This document shows, piece by piece, positions 36,687-48,430 of a stretch of DNA of 64,000 nt. How positions within the stretch are numbered: the first letter of the stretch is position 1; each line of letters starts with the position of its first letter. Origin of the DNA: Protea cynaroides (taxonomy: Eukaryota; Streptophyta; Magnoliopsida; Proteales; Proteaceae); NCBI GenBank assembly GCA_028583415.1, contig CM053269.1:77305567-77369566 (forward strand), in the 5' to 3' direction. A model generated the notes under the pieces. The model ran no database searches. It was not told the DNA's origin and worked only from the letters and a program-made list of their open reading frames with translations. The position numbers and the translations under genes are program-made.

Positions 36687-38305
36687 TTCGGAGTGTTATA
36701 GCATTCACATTTTCTTTTGGATTCACCACGATTTGTGATGATAATTTTCCTCCAACCTGAGCTTCCAAACGACTCATAGCAGTTGCCATTTGACCTACCT
36801 GAATATCTAGACTTTGAATGTTGAATTTTATTTTCTTTTGAAACTATTGGGTATTTAGAGCAAGAGATTTAACTATGTCATTTAATGATGAGTTTGAATT
36901 CTAAGGGATAGGTGGCCTGGGTTAGAATGTTGGCTATCTATTTTGATAGAAGTTTTATTTTATACTTGTCTGTTTCCTCCATAGCTCATGTTTGGATGAT
37001 CTCTCCAACCTGGATTGTATGCGTTAGAATATGGATCATACTCCCTTAGTGGTCCTGAAAAGTTACTTACAATATTGGCTTGTTCGGTGGGTCTTTCTTG
37101 AAGTATTGGATACATATCAATTGAGTGCCCTATCACAGAACATATCCCATAAGCTTTTAACTGCTATAAAATTTCTACAACCATTTGTCTAACAAGAGAG
37201 GTAAGGTTAGATAACTGTTGTTCAAGGAAAGATGTATTTACCTCATTCACTTTTTTGAGTAGTGCATCGTTTCTTACATCAAACTGTTAGAAATTATATT
37301 TGCAATTAACCTTCTTGCAGTTTCAGGAGTTTTATCCACTAAAGCTCCTCTACTTCTTTGCATCTATTATATTCCTTTTCATGGGCAATAATTCTTCATA
37401 AAAATACTGAATTAAGAGTTGATAACTTATTTGGTAGTGTGGACAGCTGGCATATAGTTTCTTGAAAAGCTCTTAATATTTATAGAGTGTTTCTCTAGTG
37501 TACTATCGTATGCCAAAGATTTTCTTTCTGATGGTGGTGACTCTAGAAGCTGGGAAGTATTTTTTTAAAAATAATCTTTTAATTTCATTTTATGTAGTGA
37601 TCATTTCAGATGGTAAGTAGCAGAGCCAATTTTTTACGTCATCTGATAATGAAAAGGTAAAGGTTCGTAAGTAATTTGTTCTTTTGACACTCCTGTCGGT
37701 TTCATGCTTGAACACATTACATGAAATTTCTTCAGATGTTTATTTGGATCCTCACTTGCAAAACCACAGAATTTAGGTAACAAATGAATAAAATCAGACT
37801 TAAGCTCAAAAGCGACATCCAAAGTAGGGTATTGAATGCACAAAAGTTGTTGGTTAAAATCAGGAGTAGCCAACTCCTTTATTGTCCTGTCATTCTCAGC
37901 CATGATTTTTTCTTGTTCAGAGTCATTCAAAAAACTTTCAAAAATAAATCCTGTGAGAGAGATTGATTCTCTTTCTGTCGTAATCTGCCTCGCTTCTTTT
38001 CTTAATCGATTTACAGTACGTTCAAGTTCTGGATCAAAATTCAGATCTCCTTTTTGAGTGGATCGCGTCAGAATCATAAACTCACACAATTAACTAAGAT
38101 AATTAACTAAAAAAACTTAATAAGAAGAAATGAAAAAAGAAACAAAAACCAAACAAACAAAAAGATAATAAGAAGAAAATAAACTAAAAAATAAAATAAA
38201 TAAAAAAATAGAATAGAAAAACCATGCTAATTCGAAAAAGAAAAATTAATAAAGAGAGATATAAAAACTAATCAAAATTCACTCCCCAGCAATGACGCCA
38301 AAATT
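36687..38305 (-). pseudogene. Ty3/gypsy gag and leader (copy B)
   Basis: Minus strand. The leader with TTTTGGCGTCATTGCTGGGG lies just inside the 5' LTR (38305-38285). Then comes gag: an open N-terminal segment of 151 codons (38089-37634) with RSTQKGDLNFDPELERTVNR and FELKSDFIHLLPKFCGFASE. It stops at a premature TAA where family members continue into an AFPFSL-type stretch. Further gag pieces (WLCYLPSEMITT, FLEKYFPASRV, RRLIANII) follow with stops down to 36700. Near-identical to 1465-3086. Confidence 0.87.
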
Positions 38306-39177
38306 TGATAACGTATCGAATGCACCAATTTTAATTAAATATTTTTTAATGATCTGATTAATAAATTGTAAATAGGGTAAGCAAAGGTCAATCCCACAGA
38401 GAGTGATTTGATCAAAATTTATATTCTACTCAAAATAAATATATTAATTAATGCTAAGCAAACACAATAACGAGGGGGGGGGGGGTTGGTTAGTTGAATC
38501 AAATTGAAAGTAAACAGACAAAATTTAAATGAAAAAATAATTAGATGAGAAGATTCAGTTCTTGGTACAATATCCACCCACACATGCAATGAGTAAAATT
38601 AATCGCAACATTAATGTCTTCCTCCCAATTAAAAGAAAAGACCCTAGATAATAATACGCTCTATTACCTGAGTTTTTTTTCTTAAGTATATCTACTAAAA
38701 CAAGTTATTCAGAGAGATCTAACTATTAAACAACACTGAATAAGCTCTCAATATTTAATTCAATGACACTATCAAGAGAATGAAAAATAGATCAATCTAA
38801 GCAATAATCACACACAAGCAGAGATTATTTAACTTAGATTATATTATTCACAATGATGAGATAAAAAATTAGACATAATCATCTACTATTGTTTGCTACT
38901 TGTGATTAAAATCAGGACAATTACGTATCATAGATTCTAATCTAACAATTAATATTAATCTAACTGATTCAGCAGGTCATTATTGAATTATTCAAATAAA
39001 TATCATAAACAAAGAAAAAAAAATAACATAAGCAATTCCAATAAAAGAGAGAAGAAGAAGAACGTTAATAAATAGAGAGATTACACCATTGACATGAGTT
39101 TGAGCTTCAAAATCGCCTTGAATTGAATGAAAAAATTAGTCAGACATTATAATCCTTTCAGGGAGAGAAAAATTTCC

Positions 39178-39235
<58 letters not shown>

Positions 39236-39811
39236 ATTGTCTTTAACATTAGTGCTTTATATATAAAACATGACAATCTTTTGTAACTTAGAACTCCTTC
39301 TTTGTGTAGGATTTCTTCTTTATTTAGAATTCTGAAATTATAGGGTTTTCTTTCTTCTTTGGAATCTTCTATTGTAGGTTTCTTAACTTGATTAGGATAC
39401 TCTTTATAGAAATTTTATCCACCGTTGAATGCTTTAATTAGATTGTACGGCTATTCCAATTTGGATTCGGATCAGATTTTCGTATTAGATTTTGAGGGAA
39501 GGTTTGGAGGCCCAAACAAACTCGAATTTTTTTTTCATAATACTATTTGGAATAGGTTGAGACGTCCTCTACAACTTTACTGAAGACAACTTTTTTATTC
39601 TAGAACTTTTTCCACGTCAAAAATCTGCATGAAGCTCAGAACATCAATATTAAGAATACTGAAATTTTTTTAATCTTTTAGCAATTAATTCACAAAGTCT
39701 CTAAAATATGCTAAACTTATAAAATTCATTCTATTAAGTTCAATTAAGCATAAATCATATTAAAAAACATAGTACAAAAGGAATAAAAATATAGAAATCA
39801 CACACTTATCA
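38306..39811 (-). repeat. Ty3/gypsy 5' LTR (copy B)
   Basis: A 1,506-bp LTR, tgataacg at 38306 to cttatca at 39811, followed by the target duplication ccatc (39812-39816). It is nearly identical to 3087-4590 apart from microsatellite and G-run length, but differs much more from its own 3' LTR. It carries a (GA)n run at 39182-39231. Confidence 0.9.
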
Positions 39812-39816
39812 CCATC

Positions 39817-39971
39817 AGATCACAATAAATGAGAAAATGTAACACTAAAAACACCCCTCTAATACATTCTCCATTTGAGAAAACATTTCTAAAAAATTTA
39901 TTCCAAAAATGCATAACAAACAAAGCCTAAATTTATATCAAACTTTGGAATGAACCAAGGATCATGATGTG
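39817..39971. other. F-box-unit flank between two transposons (copy B)
   Basis: Ancestral locus sequence matching 25514-25665. It ends in atgtg (39967-39971), the target duplication of the following solo LTR. Together with 27592-28771 and 42400-42831 it rebuilds one continuous F-box-unit flank. Confidence 0.82.
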
Positions 39972-42399
39972 TATCACATCCCAATTCTAGACTAACCAGA
40001 ATGGTGTGATGAATCGTCAATAAACCAACGGTTCAACCAGGATCTCGTATAGGCTATGCCAACTATGTTAAATCAAAACACATTTTACATTAATCAAAGA
40101 TAATAAAGTAAATAGTGAAAGTCTTATTAATAATGAACTGAGGTCTAATCATGATAAATAATTAATATTCCAGTTATCTCCAAGTAACCAAAACATAATT
40201 TAATACATATTACAAATATTCAAATACGAAAGTTAAATACTAAGCGCATCCATAGTTGAAACGCTTGCTTAACGAATCATAATAGTCCTCCACAGCTTAC
40301 TCATCCATAGCCGCCACCTGTTCATATATTGGTGTTTCGACATAATCTTCAACCGTAATACCTGCAACATCAGAAACTAAAAAGAATTACGCGCGCGAGG
40401 ATCAGCTCTCCAACTTGAGCTCAGTGAGAAAACAAAACAATGTAACAAACATATGCATGCATTCAATTCATATCTTTGGTCTGGTTTATAAGTTTGCAAT
40501 GTGCTATAGAAAGGATTGGTGGCCGTCGTATCTCTATACACGAGTGTGTGAAGCCGCCCAATGGATCAAATACCATTGCTGTCCCCATGCACCCATCATA
40601 GAATAGAGATAACGTTAAAGTGTCTAGATCAAACACCGCATAACACTTTCCCTGATGCCCTACCCATACCAATACGTAAGCCCCTATTGGCGAGGGGTTG
40701 CAAATTGGGCTCACAACTAACCAATCCTAATGTCAATCAGTGTATCCAAGGCCTTACCCCAGCATCCCTCAATACATCCATAGAGATAGAGCTAAGGCCC
40801 CCCGGTAGAGTCAGAGACTATACGGTCCGAGACCACCTCCCCTGATGTCCTACGACGTAATAGTTCTGCTAAGGTAATGACGATACGACGATATCAGTGG
40901 ACAAGACTTGAGTAGAGATAGAGCTAGAGTCTGATGACCAAGATGAACCACAATGTCACGTCCTCCTCCTAATGCTCCACTCGCATCAAGCACACTAACC
41001 ACACACATACATTCACATGCCTATTCCTAACATCATCATCATCATCATCATGTTATAAATAAACAGAATTAAATATGTATGAGCATTAATAGCAAGAATA
41101 TTGGATGACATGTGAAATGCACATTACAAGCATACAAGCATAGAATCAATCATGACATTGGACTCAATAAGTAAAACAGCTTGTTATTAGCCAATTAGTT
41201 TAGGTCTTGTTTCCTCACCTTTGATCGATGTTTGTTCCTCTCCCAAGCTTTGGAAGTCACTTTGAATCTATTAGGAACCTAAACAATTAATGTATTTAAG
41301 TTAGGGTTCAAGTTTACCAAGTTACAGTAGTCAAAAACCTTGTTTGGTCTCAAAATATACTTGCTGTTATCGTGTGGTCGCACGTGTGGTCGATCCTGTG
41401 GTCACAATATATGAGACCACACACTGTATGGTTGAACCCTGTGGTCGCATTTTATGCGACCACACCATGCGACCACACCTTTCCTGAAAACTTCATGAAT
41501 AGTTGTGGTCGACCCTCTGGTCACCCTGTGGTCGACCACAGACTGCGACCACATGATGTTTGGTCACTTTTTCATCTTCAATCCGAATTCTTCCTGAGTC
41601 GATTCCTCGGCTCATCACTTGAGTTCATCCTATGATTATTCTATGGCCATTATTTACAGTTTCTCATTAACCTTTATCCCTAATCTATTTTCTCATGGTT
41701 TTTCTTAGAAATTTCATAATCGAAATCGTTGCATTAGATTCAACACATCAACTTGATAAAATGAACCTATCCTATCTGATCTAGCCTACAGAGTCAAGTC
41801 CATACCTTAAGCTTGCTGTAGGGAGATAGAACTTTTCTCTTCAAAACCTTCTTCTCCAAGCTTCTTCTCCAAATCTCCTTCTTCCCTTTCTCTTCCTTTC
41901 TCTTTCTCTCTTAGATTTAGGGTTTCAATTTGTGTTCTAAAAGAGTAAGAGAGGCTAAGGAACGTCCCTTATATAGAGGGAAAACCTCCATATAAAGTCC
42001 CACTTAAATTAGGAAAGAACCCCCCTCAAATTAGGAAAGTTTCCTAAACACGGAGTCAGTTCAGCATCGTGTGGTCGCAGAACCCGTCGACCACACATCT
42101 CAAAAGTTGCGGCCACACGTTGTGTGGTTTCATGTGTGGTCTCATGGTGTGGTCTTATGTATCGACCACACCCCTCAAAACTGCTACTACACGACCAAAA
42201 TTTTTTGATTTTTAGGTTTTGACTGGTTGTTTCTACACGATCTTAAACGGTCAACCACACTAACTAAATTTGACTCGTTACTTACCTTATCTTGTGGTTT
42301 CTTCATACAATTGGTTCACTTGAGCCGATTATGATGGAAAGACCGGTCACGACACAAGAATATAAGGTTAGACCGGATTTGTGGCGTGCGGGTCTTACA
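39972..42399 (-). mobile_element. Long solo LTR (copy B)
   Basis: A 2,428-bp insertion flanked by perfect atgtg duplications (39967-39971, 42400-42404). The empty-site relative at about 25660-25680 lacks it. Ends: tatcacatccc, where a related scrap at 63259 has tgtcacacccc (so the terminal G is mutated here), and gggtcttaca. The minus strand carries a TATA box (ctatataaggg, about 41976-41966) and an AAACCCTAAATCT leader. Only one LTR and no internal region are present. It is rich in gtggtcg/cgaccac words at 41375-41555 and 42065-42265. Confidence 0.8.
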
Positions 42400-42404
42400 A
42401 TGTG

Positions 42405-42831
42405 GGTCAAGCAAATGATAATACCAAAACCCATGATAAAATAGAGGGACAAGGTTGATCTTAGATTATTGGACAAGGGCCAAGGTTCTCTCTGGCTGTA
42501 CCCCTTATGCATTCTCGCATGAGGGGGTGAAGTGGTCATTTCATCCCCACATGATAGGGGTACAGATCAGGGTTCAACTAAGACCTTAGCCCGGCTCCAA
42601 CTAGGCCGGTCCCAAGTATGGAATTCTTAATTGGACCCGTTGGGCTTGGCGCAAGCCGAGCCAAATTTGAACAATTGCATAAAGTAAATATAGTGAAAAT
42701 TCATTGTCTGCTCCTGACCTACAACTCATTTTTTTTTTCTTCCTTCTCTTCTTAAGGATTAAGACATTTTCGTTCTTTCTTTTCCTCGTCTTTTTCCTAC
42801 TTCTATGACTCGAAAGCAAACAAATAAGAAA
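42405..42831 (+). other. 5' flank of F-box pseudogene (copy B)
   Basis: Homologous to 25680-26106 upstream of the intact F-box gene, including ccatgataaaatagaggg and the ttttctttccttctcttctt stretch just before the start codon. Confidence 0.78.
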
Positions 42832-43270
42832 ATGGATGAAAGCAAAGAATTGGAGAAGGGGAAAGTGAAATAGCTGAGTAAGAAGATATCGTGGTCTGTT
42901 TTCCCAAGCAATGTCCAGGAAGATATCCTCTCAAGGCTACCTGTGAAGTCCCTATTGCGCATCAGGTGCGTATGCAAGAATTGGTGCAATCTAGTTACCA
43001 ATCTAGTTACCAAACCACATTTCATCAAAATGCAACTCAATTGATCAATCCAAATAAAAGATAGGTCCAAATTAGTCTTTCTTGATGACCGTAAAATCTA
43101 TTCTATTGATGTCGAGACATATGGCAAGCAGTACATCGAAATAATCGGAGTTGGGAATGTGATAATCTGTAGTTGTTTATTGTAGGTTCTTGTAATGGCT
43201 CACTCTGTTTATATGCTTTTTCTAGTTTGTGTTTTTATTGTAGGTTCTTGTAATGGCTTACTCTGTTTTC
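42832..43270 (+). pseudogene. F-box (FBA-type) pseudogene, 3'-truncated (copy B)
   Basis: Close paralogue of the intact gene at 26107, from its ATG through the F-box (FPSNVQEDILSRLPVKSLLR is readable at about 42901-42960) to the segment for the GSSNGLL motif. Lesions: codon 14 is TAG; a 12-bp tandem duplication aatctagttacc lies at about 42987-43010; and a CGA codon has become TGA (ctcaattgatca at about 43035). The FBA domain is missing: homology ends near 43270 after a short tandem repeat containing gtaggttcttgtaatggc. Non-coding now. Confidence 0.85.
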
Positions 43271-44289
43271 TGCTTCTCCTCTTTGGTTTGGCCCAACGCT
43301 TGCTTCTCCCTTCCACCTCCCCACAATCAAGGTCAGTCAGATCAGCCCAGCCCAACCCGACCCTGAGAGCGGACTTAGGGTTGATTTTTTTAGGTCCTGA
43401 ATCAATGTCGGGCCGAGCATGAGCCTAGTAAAGGTACTAAGTATTAGACTGGGTCTTAAAAAACCTGATCCAATCCCACCCGGCCTATTGTAGTTCTAAC
43501 CCCTAGGTGGAATCATTATGTTGATCTAAAATCCTAAAAGCAGGTGACAATACAAAATCCTAGTCCTCGTCTAACACTGATTAGTCCATTTTGATTAGTT
43601 AAAACTTATTTTAAATGCGTATCATACAGTTGTATCGTACTTAATTTGTTTTAAATGCATACCGTATAATAACCATGTTAACAATGAATTTAAAACAGAT
43701 TATTCTATGGAACATGACCACGTATTAGCAAGGGAAAAGCAATGAAAACAGATTTGGGAGTAAATTAACCAAGAAATAAGAGGGAGAACCATTTTCTGAA
43801 AAAAAAAAAGAAAAAAAAAAGAAAAAAAGAAACCTCCTTATCGTCCAACCGAACTCAGCTCTGAAGAGAAACAAATAAAACTCCCACCTAAATGCCATTC
43901 TCAGTTACAACGGCTGCTTGTGTTAATGAATCAATAATATGCAAGAAAAACAATACCTTGTCAATCAGGCACAATTTTATCAAACCCCCTTTTTTCAGTA
44001 ATAAACTGAAACGAAAATATTATATATAGACCAAAAATAAGGGAAACAAAGAAAAAAATATCCAGTAAATAACATCTAGAAAAAAAAAAATACTCGAGAA
44101 CTGAATCCCGGCAAAAAATCTCTTCTCGATAAGTAGATTAACATACAGTGAGTGCCCTACTTGATTGGATTCAAATCCGATGGCATTTTCTTAAATTCTT
44201 GAAAATTAGTATTATTATTAATTTTTATAGAATCTTTACAGAAGATTTTAATGTTGAGAAAAATAATAATTGTACAACTCAACTATGCT
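43271..44289. other. Intergenic, no gene seen (copy B)
   Basis: Counterpart of 8076-9103. A GC-richer block with cagcccagcccaacccg (43270-43530) may be a decayed repeat; the rest is AT-rich with A-runs at 43799-43830. No coding frame is supported. Confidence 0.6.
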
Positions 44290-45217
44290 TCAGATATAAT
44301 CCAAAAGGCAGGGGTAAATAGGAGTATTCCAATAAGAAGGAGTAGTCCAAATTGAAAGGGAGACATCATAAAATGATACTACTGAGTCATTCTCAAAATT
44401 GAATACCCCAATGTCACGATAACGGATTGGATGTCGAGAGAATCTATAACAGTAATCATCATTAAAATAAATAGAGTTCCCCTTGCATTCTGGAAAATCT
44501 TGGGCAGCAATCGACATTGAGTAATGATATCCCAGAAACAAAATACGGTCACCAATGCTTTTCATTTGGATCCACTCTCGCTTCCTCTCGTCCAATTTGT
44601 GAACTTCGAATCTAACAGTTTTATCAGGGCTCCTATTATTGAAATGTCTACAAACTAGCAATAGTTCCCCTAATGATTCCACCAAATAATACAGATCGCA
44701 TATTCTTTCTTGTCGACCAGTGATTAATGTCTCGATCGGAGGTTCAGTACTAAAATCATAAGTTAGAACAACTCCATCGTGGCAAAGAACATAGAATGAT
44801 CCTTCATAATATATGACATCTTGAAAGAAAATCCAACTTGATCTCATATTAATCCACTTATCAGCTCCTGACTTGTAGTAAGCCAACTTCTCATCCTTAC
44901 TGACAATGGCCAATATAACATAGTCTAATGTTCTACAAGGGTTGGTAGATAGAACTGCCTTCCTGATGTAATCCGAAAGGTGTAGATCTTTAACGAATTC
45001 AGACCGCAAATAGAATGTGGACAAGGATGGAAGCAGAATACAGCCTCTAGAGACTGGATTAAATAGTTGAATCTCTCTTGTGGATTCATCCACTGTAAGT
45101 AGCCAGCCTTGAGTAGATCCACTACACCATTTTCGGTGAATCTCTAGTATATGGAATTCATAACACTTGTCAGTTGAAAGACTCAAGAAGTTCCTGGTTT
45201 CGTCACAAGTACAACCT
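44290..45217 (-). pseudogene. DUF295/KIB1-4-type F-box protein, N-terminally truncated
   Basis: The minus-strand frame reads from about 45217 (CDETRNFLSLSTDKCYEFH) through the ATG at 45186 to a stop at 44290. This is 298 codons from that ATG and about 310 in all. The conserved DUF295 landmarks are in order: GSTQGWLLTVDES, IQLFNPVSRGCILLPSL, RTLDYVILAIVSKDEKLAYY, DVIYYEGSFYVLCHDG, and a C-terminal CLLDYI. This propeller normally follows an N-terminal F-box, but none is found: the homology stops at about 45217 and an LTR fragment begins just beyond. It could be the last exon of a longer gene, but no acceptor or upstream exon is evident. The frame is otherwise undamaged, so loss may be recent. 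Confidence 0.8.
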
Positions 45218-45229
45218 GATTCACTGTCA

Positions 45230-45474
45230 AAACTGCTCCCACTCAGTCTACTCTGACTGAAACCCAGTCAACTCACTGCATGCCTTCTCAATCACTTTTT
45301 AGAAAGTTATAGAACACTATAGAACACATACCCAAGGCTGCTTCATCACTGCCACTTGTGCAGACACTCTCTCTTCTGTACAAATGCTCTCTCTCCTCAT
45401 TTATCTGATTGTATGCATATCAACACTGTCATATCAGTCAAGTTGCCAACAATGACAACACATAGCCAATAACA
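45230..45474 (-). repeat. LTR fragment (family of 34456-36681)
   Basis: About 245 bp matching the 5' end of the long solo LTR on the minus strand (TGTTATTGGCTATG, then gttgtcattgttggcaac). It directly abuts the truncated end of the DUF295 gene and likely marks the truncating event. Confidence 0.7.
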
Positions 45475-45889
45475 ACCCATCCTTGTTTTCAAGGCTGCAA
45501 TAGCATTTGCAATGGTGGAACCTCCATGATTACGCACATAGATACTAAATTGCTAGGAGTTGTGAAAGACGATTAGGGTTTCAAAAAATTCAGGAGAGAG
45601 AATTCAATTTGGGGAAGTTCAATCTGGATCCAACAAATGCATCTTTCCATTTGAAATTCAATTTGGGGAAGTTCATTCTCAGAGGGGTTGAGGGTGCTTT
45701 CGTCATCGGTGAAGAACGATTTTACTTGTTATTTCTAGAAGAAGGTTAAGTTAGTAATTTTAACATTTCTCAGTTTAAAATAAGAAGGGTATATATGTCT
45801 AGAAAAAAAATTAACTCTCTTCCGTCAGTTAGAGGGGTGCGATTGATGATTTCAGAAACTATTTGGATGGTACGTGATATTTTCCCAAG
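45475..45889. other. Intergenic, nothing recognised
   Basis: No gene. A short tandem doublet of aattcaatttggggaagttca occurs at about 45601 and 45656. Confidence 0.6.
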
Positions 45890-46300
45890 ATAGTTTTTTT
45901 GGCCCCAGGCCCCCAAAGACTCTGTAGAGCCCCTCTTGTTGTTTCACAGAGTTTTATTTTTTATTTTATTTTATTTATTTATTTATTTATTTAATGCTTC
46001 CTGCTGAGTTCTAACAGATTGTCTGGTTCAAGAATTACACTTCTGATTACATTACAATTCTGATTACATTTATTAGGCCATTCTCTGTTACAGAACGGCT
46101 ACCCCTTTTACATAGGAGTTACTGAGAATATTGCAATGTATTTCTTCTATTTTTATTCTTTGTGATTGCCTTTGATTCTTTTCATGTAACTGGAAAGATG
46201 GCTACACAAATGGTCTACAAGCCTATGATCAGGAATCTGGATTCGCCAGCCTTTTGATACATATACCAAATACCAGTAAGTAATTGTTTCAATGGATTTT

Positions 46301-46347
<47 letters not shown>

Positions 46348-47500
46348 ATGATATTTTTGCAAAAGGTTCTACTTCTATGCCATAGCTACTTCTGATGGTA
46401 AACTTTTTTCTAAAGCCACATGGCTTTAGAAAACTGTATTTGTTGGATATTTTTATCTAAAAGGATTTTTTTTATGCTAAACATTATTGTCACAAGGGTT
46501 TGTTTCTTTTTCAAAATTTATTTGACTATTCTTTTGTCTCATGGATAGATAATGTGTTTATTCCGATAATTAGCTAGAGAAGATATTAAGTAGATTAGTC
46601 ATGTATCAAATTCAAGTGTAATTGAGAAGTTCTTTGGTCTGGAGACCAAAGAAATCTAAGGGGTAGGTATGAAACTCTAAATACAGTGTGGAGTGAGATT
46701 CTATGTTTTTTTGAGGATAGATTACTCCAGATCATGGAATCTTTTAGCTGAGGGAAAACCAGAGAAATTTTTCCCTTCATTTAAATACACCTTGTATTAG
46801 TTTCCGTTCCATATATATCTATAAATGTGTACAAATATTTTAACCATTACTAGGTACTCCCTAAACTCTAAAGAGGAACAAATGAATACTCAGATTTATT
46901 TTGTGATTTGAAAAACTCTACAAACACTTGTGATTCCAATAACTACCATTTTCTCATTGACATCGATTAAAGTGTTAAATAATTTGTAATGTTATTTTTT
47001 GGCTAATTTAGTATAATAGACTTGTAAAATCTTTATCATTTCATATGTAAACTCCAAACATGTGCACTACATAATATTTTGAATTTTTTTTATTCAAAAC
47101 AGAATAGAAATTTTACTGAATACTAGTACATACAACCATTTGTGGTTTCTGAATAATTTCGATGAAATAACCGTACTACCCCTCAAGTACTTTAAGCTTC
47201 TTATTGTTTTTTTAGTAAATCTGCACGGTAGCAAAATTATTAACCATGTGAGTTGGATACAAAAGAGAGGTTCATTTTGATTTGATTATAAAGAGATTTA
47301 CTTTTTCTAAGTTATTCTAATGTCATTAGATGATATTTAGATTTTCTTTATTTATATTATTTTTATTTTTTATTTTTTTAATGTTTATACTATTTTTATT
47401 CATTTCTTAGGTCTTGTTTTACAAGAGCATTTTCATCATTTAGCATATTAAATTTAAGAAAAATTACAAGATTACCTCAGAAAGGGATCTCTCTACCTCC
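45890..47500. other. F-box-unit flank (copy gamma)
   Basis: Third copy of the flank seen at 23340-25000 and 27780-28200. Shared words include aacagattgtctggttcaag, ctacccctcaagtactttaag and gatgatatttagattttct. Homology ends at about 47500, before any F-box gene, so this unit has lost its gene or is interrupted. It contains a (TA)n run at 46304-46344. Confidence 0.7.
46304..46344. repeat. (TA)n microsatellite
   Basis: About 20 TA units in the gamma flank. Confidence 0.95.
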
Positions 47501-48109
47501 ACGGCAACCCGCGACTCACACCCGGATTCATCCCGCTGCGGCAACCCGCACTACCACATGCTGTCCCTCATCAACAACTTGCCGGCCAAGAAAGAAAGAA
47601 AAAATCCGAACCTGGTTAGTTCCCCTCCTTTCATTTGAAATGCATGTAAATAAGTTTTATTCTATTTTAATATGGGTGCATGTCATTTTGTATAGTATAT
47701 TATATTATTTTATCTTTGATACATTATATTGTATTATTATTATTATTTGTTTTGTCATGTTGTATCATATTTTTGATTTGTCACTAAATGTAACATATTA
47801 TTTTATTTTTGATCTTTGATCATTGCATGCATATTATATTAATATTATTTTTTGAAGAGAGGGTGAGAATAAGAGAGAATCCAAGAGAAAAGAGAGAAAA
47901 TGAGTGCGTTTGAGAGAGAGAGAGAGTAAAAATGAGGAAATGAGGGTGAGTTTGAAAGAAAAAAATGACAGTGAGATCGAAAGAGAATGTAAGTGAGAAT
48001 GAGAGCAAGAAAGAAACAGAGAATGAGAATGAGAGTGAGATTAAGAGATTGAAGGAGAGAGAGACAGTGAGAATGAGAATGAGATTAAGAGAGAGTGAGT
48101 GTTTTATGA

Positions 48110-48170
<61 letters not shown>

Positions 48171-48430
48171 CTTGTTTATTCTAACTCATATTGTTGGTTA
48201 ACAAGTATAAGTTGCATATCTGCTGGAGAAGTTTTATTCTCCTATAGATTTTGGATTTAATCATATGCTTGACTTTCTATGTATTTGCTTACTTGCAATG
48301 TTATTGCTCACATTCTATGTCTGTCTGTGACATGCTTGTTATATTTGGATGCATATGATTCACTATTATATATGAGTTGTGATGCAATAACAGATGAAGA
48401 AGTAAAATCTTGCATAGATGTTAAGTACAA
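47501..48430. other. Intergenic with GA-rich tract
   Basis: 47500-47600 is a short GC-richer stretch (cggcaacccgc repeated twice). 47855-48165 is purine-rich (gagaatgaga words) and ends in a perfect (GA)n run at 48114-48165. No gene. Confidence 0.65.

Larger units (their letters stand above)
28772..39811 (-). mobile_element. Ty3/gypsy retrotransposon, internally deleted, with nested insertions
   Basis: An 11.0-kb element in minus orientation flanked by perfect ccatc duplications (28767-28771 and 39812-39816). A paralogous empty site exists at about 25508. Order on the minus strand: 5' LTR 39811-38306, primer-site leader, gag (broken by a solo LTR), protease, linker, then directly the integrase C-terminus, a purine tract and the 3' LTR 31515-28772. 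Reverse transcriptase, RNase H and the integrase core are missing, so it cannot move by itself. The LTRs differ at roughly one base in ten over their first 150 bases, so it is old. The gag type and the TTGGCGTCATTGCTGGGG leader point to the Athila/Tat-like plant group, but the lineage is not certain. Confidence 0.9.

Noticed and set aside
47965..48201. Glu/Arg-rich 78-codon frame
   Set aside because: It is the translation of a (GA)n tract.
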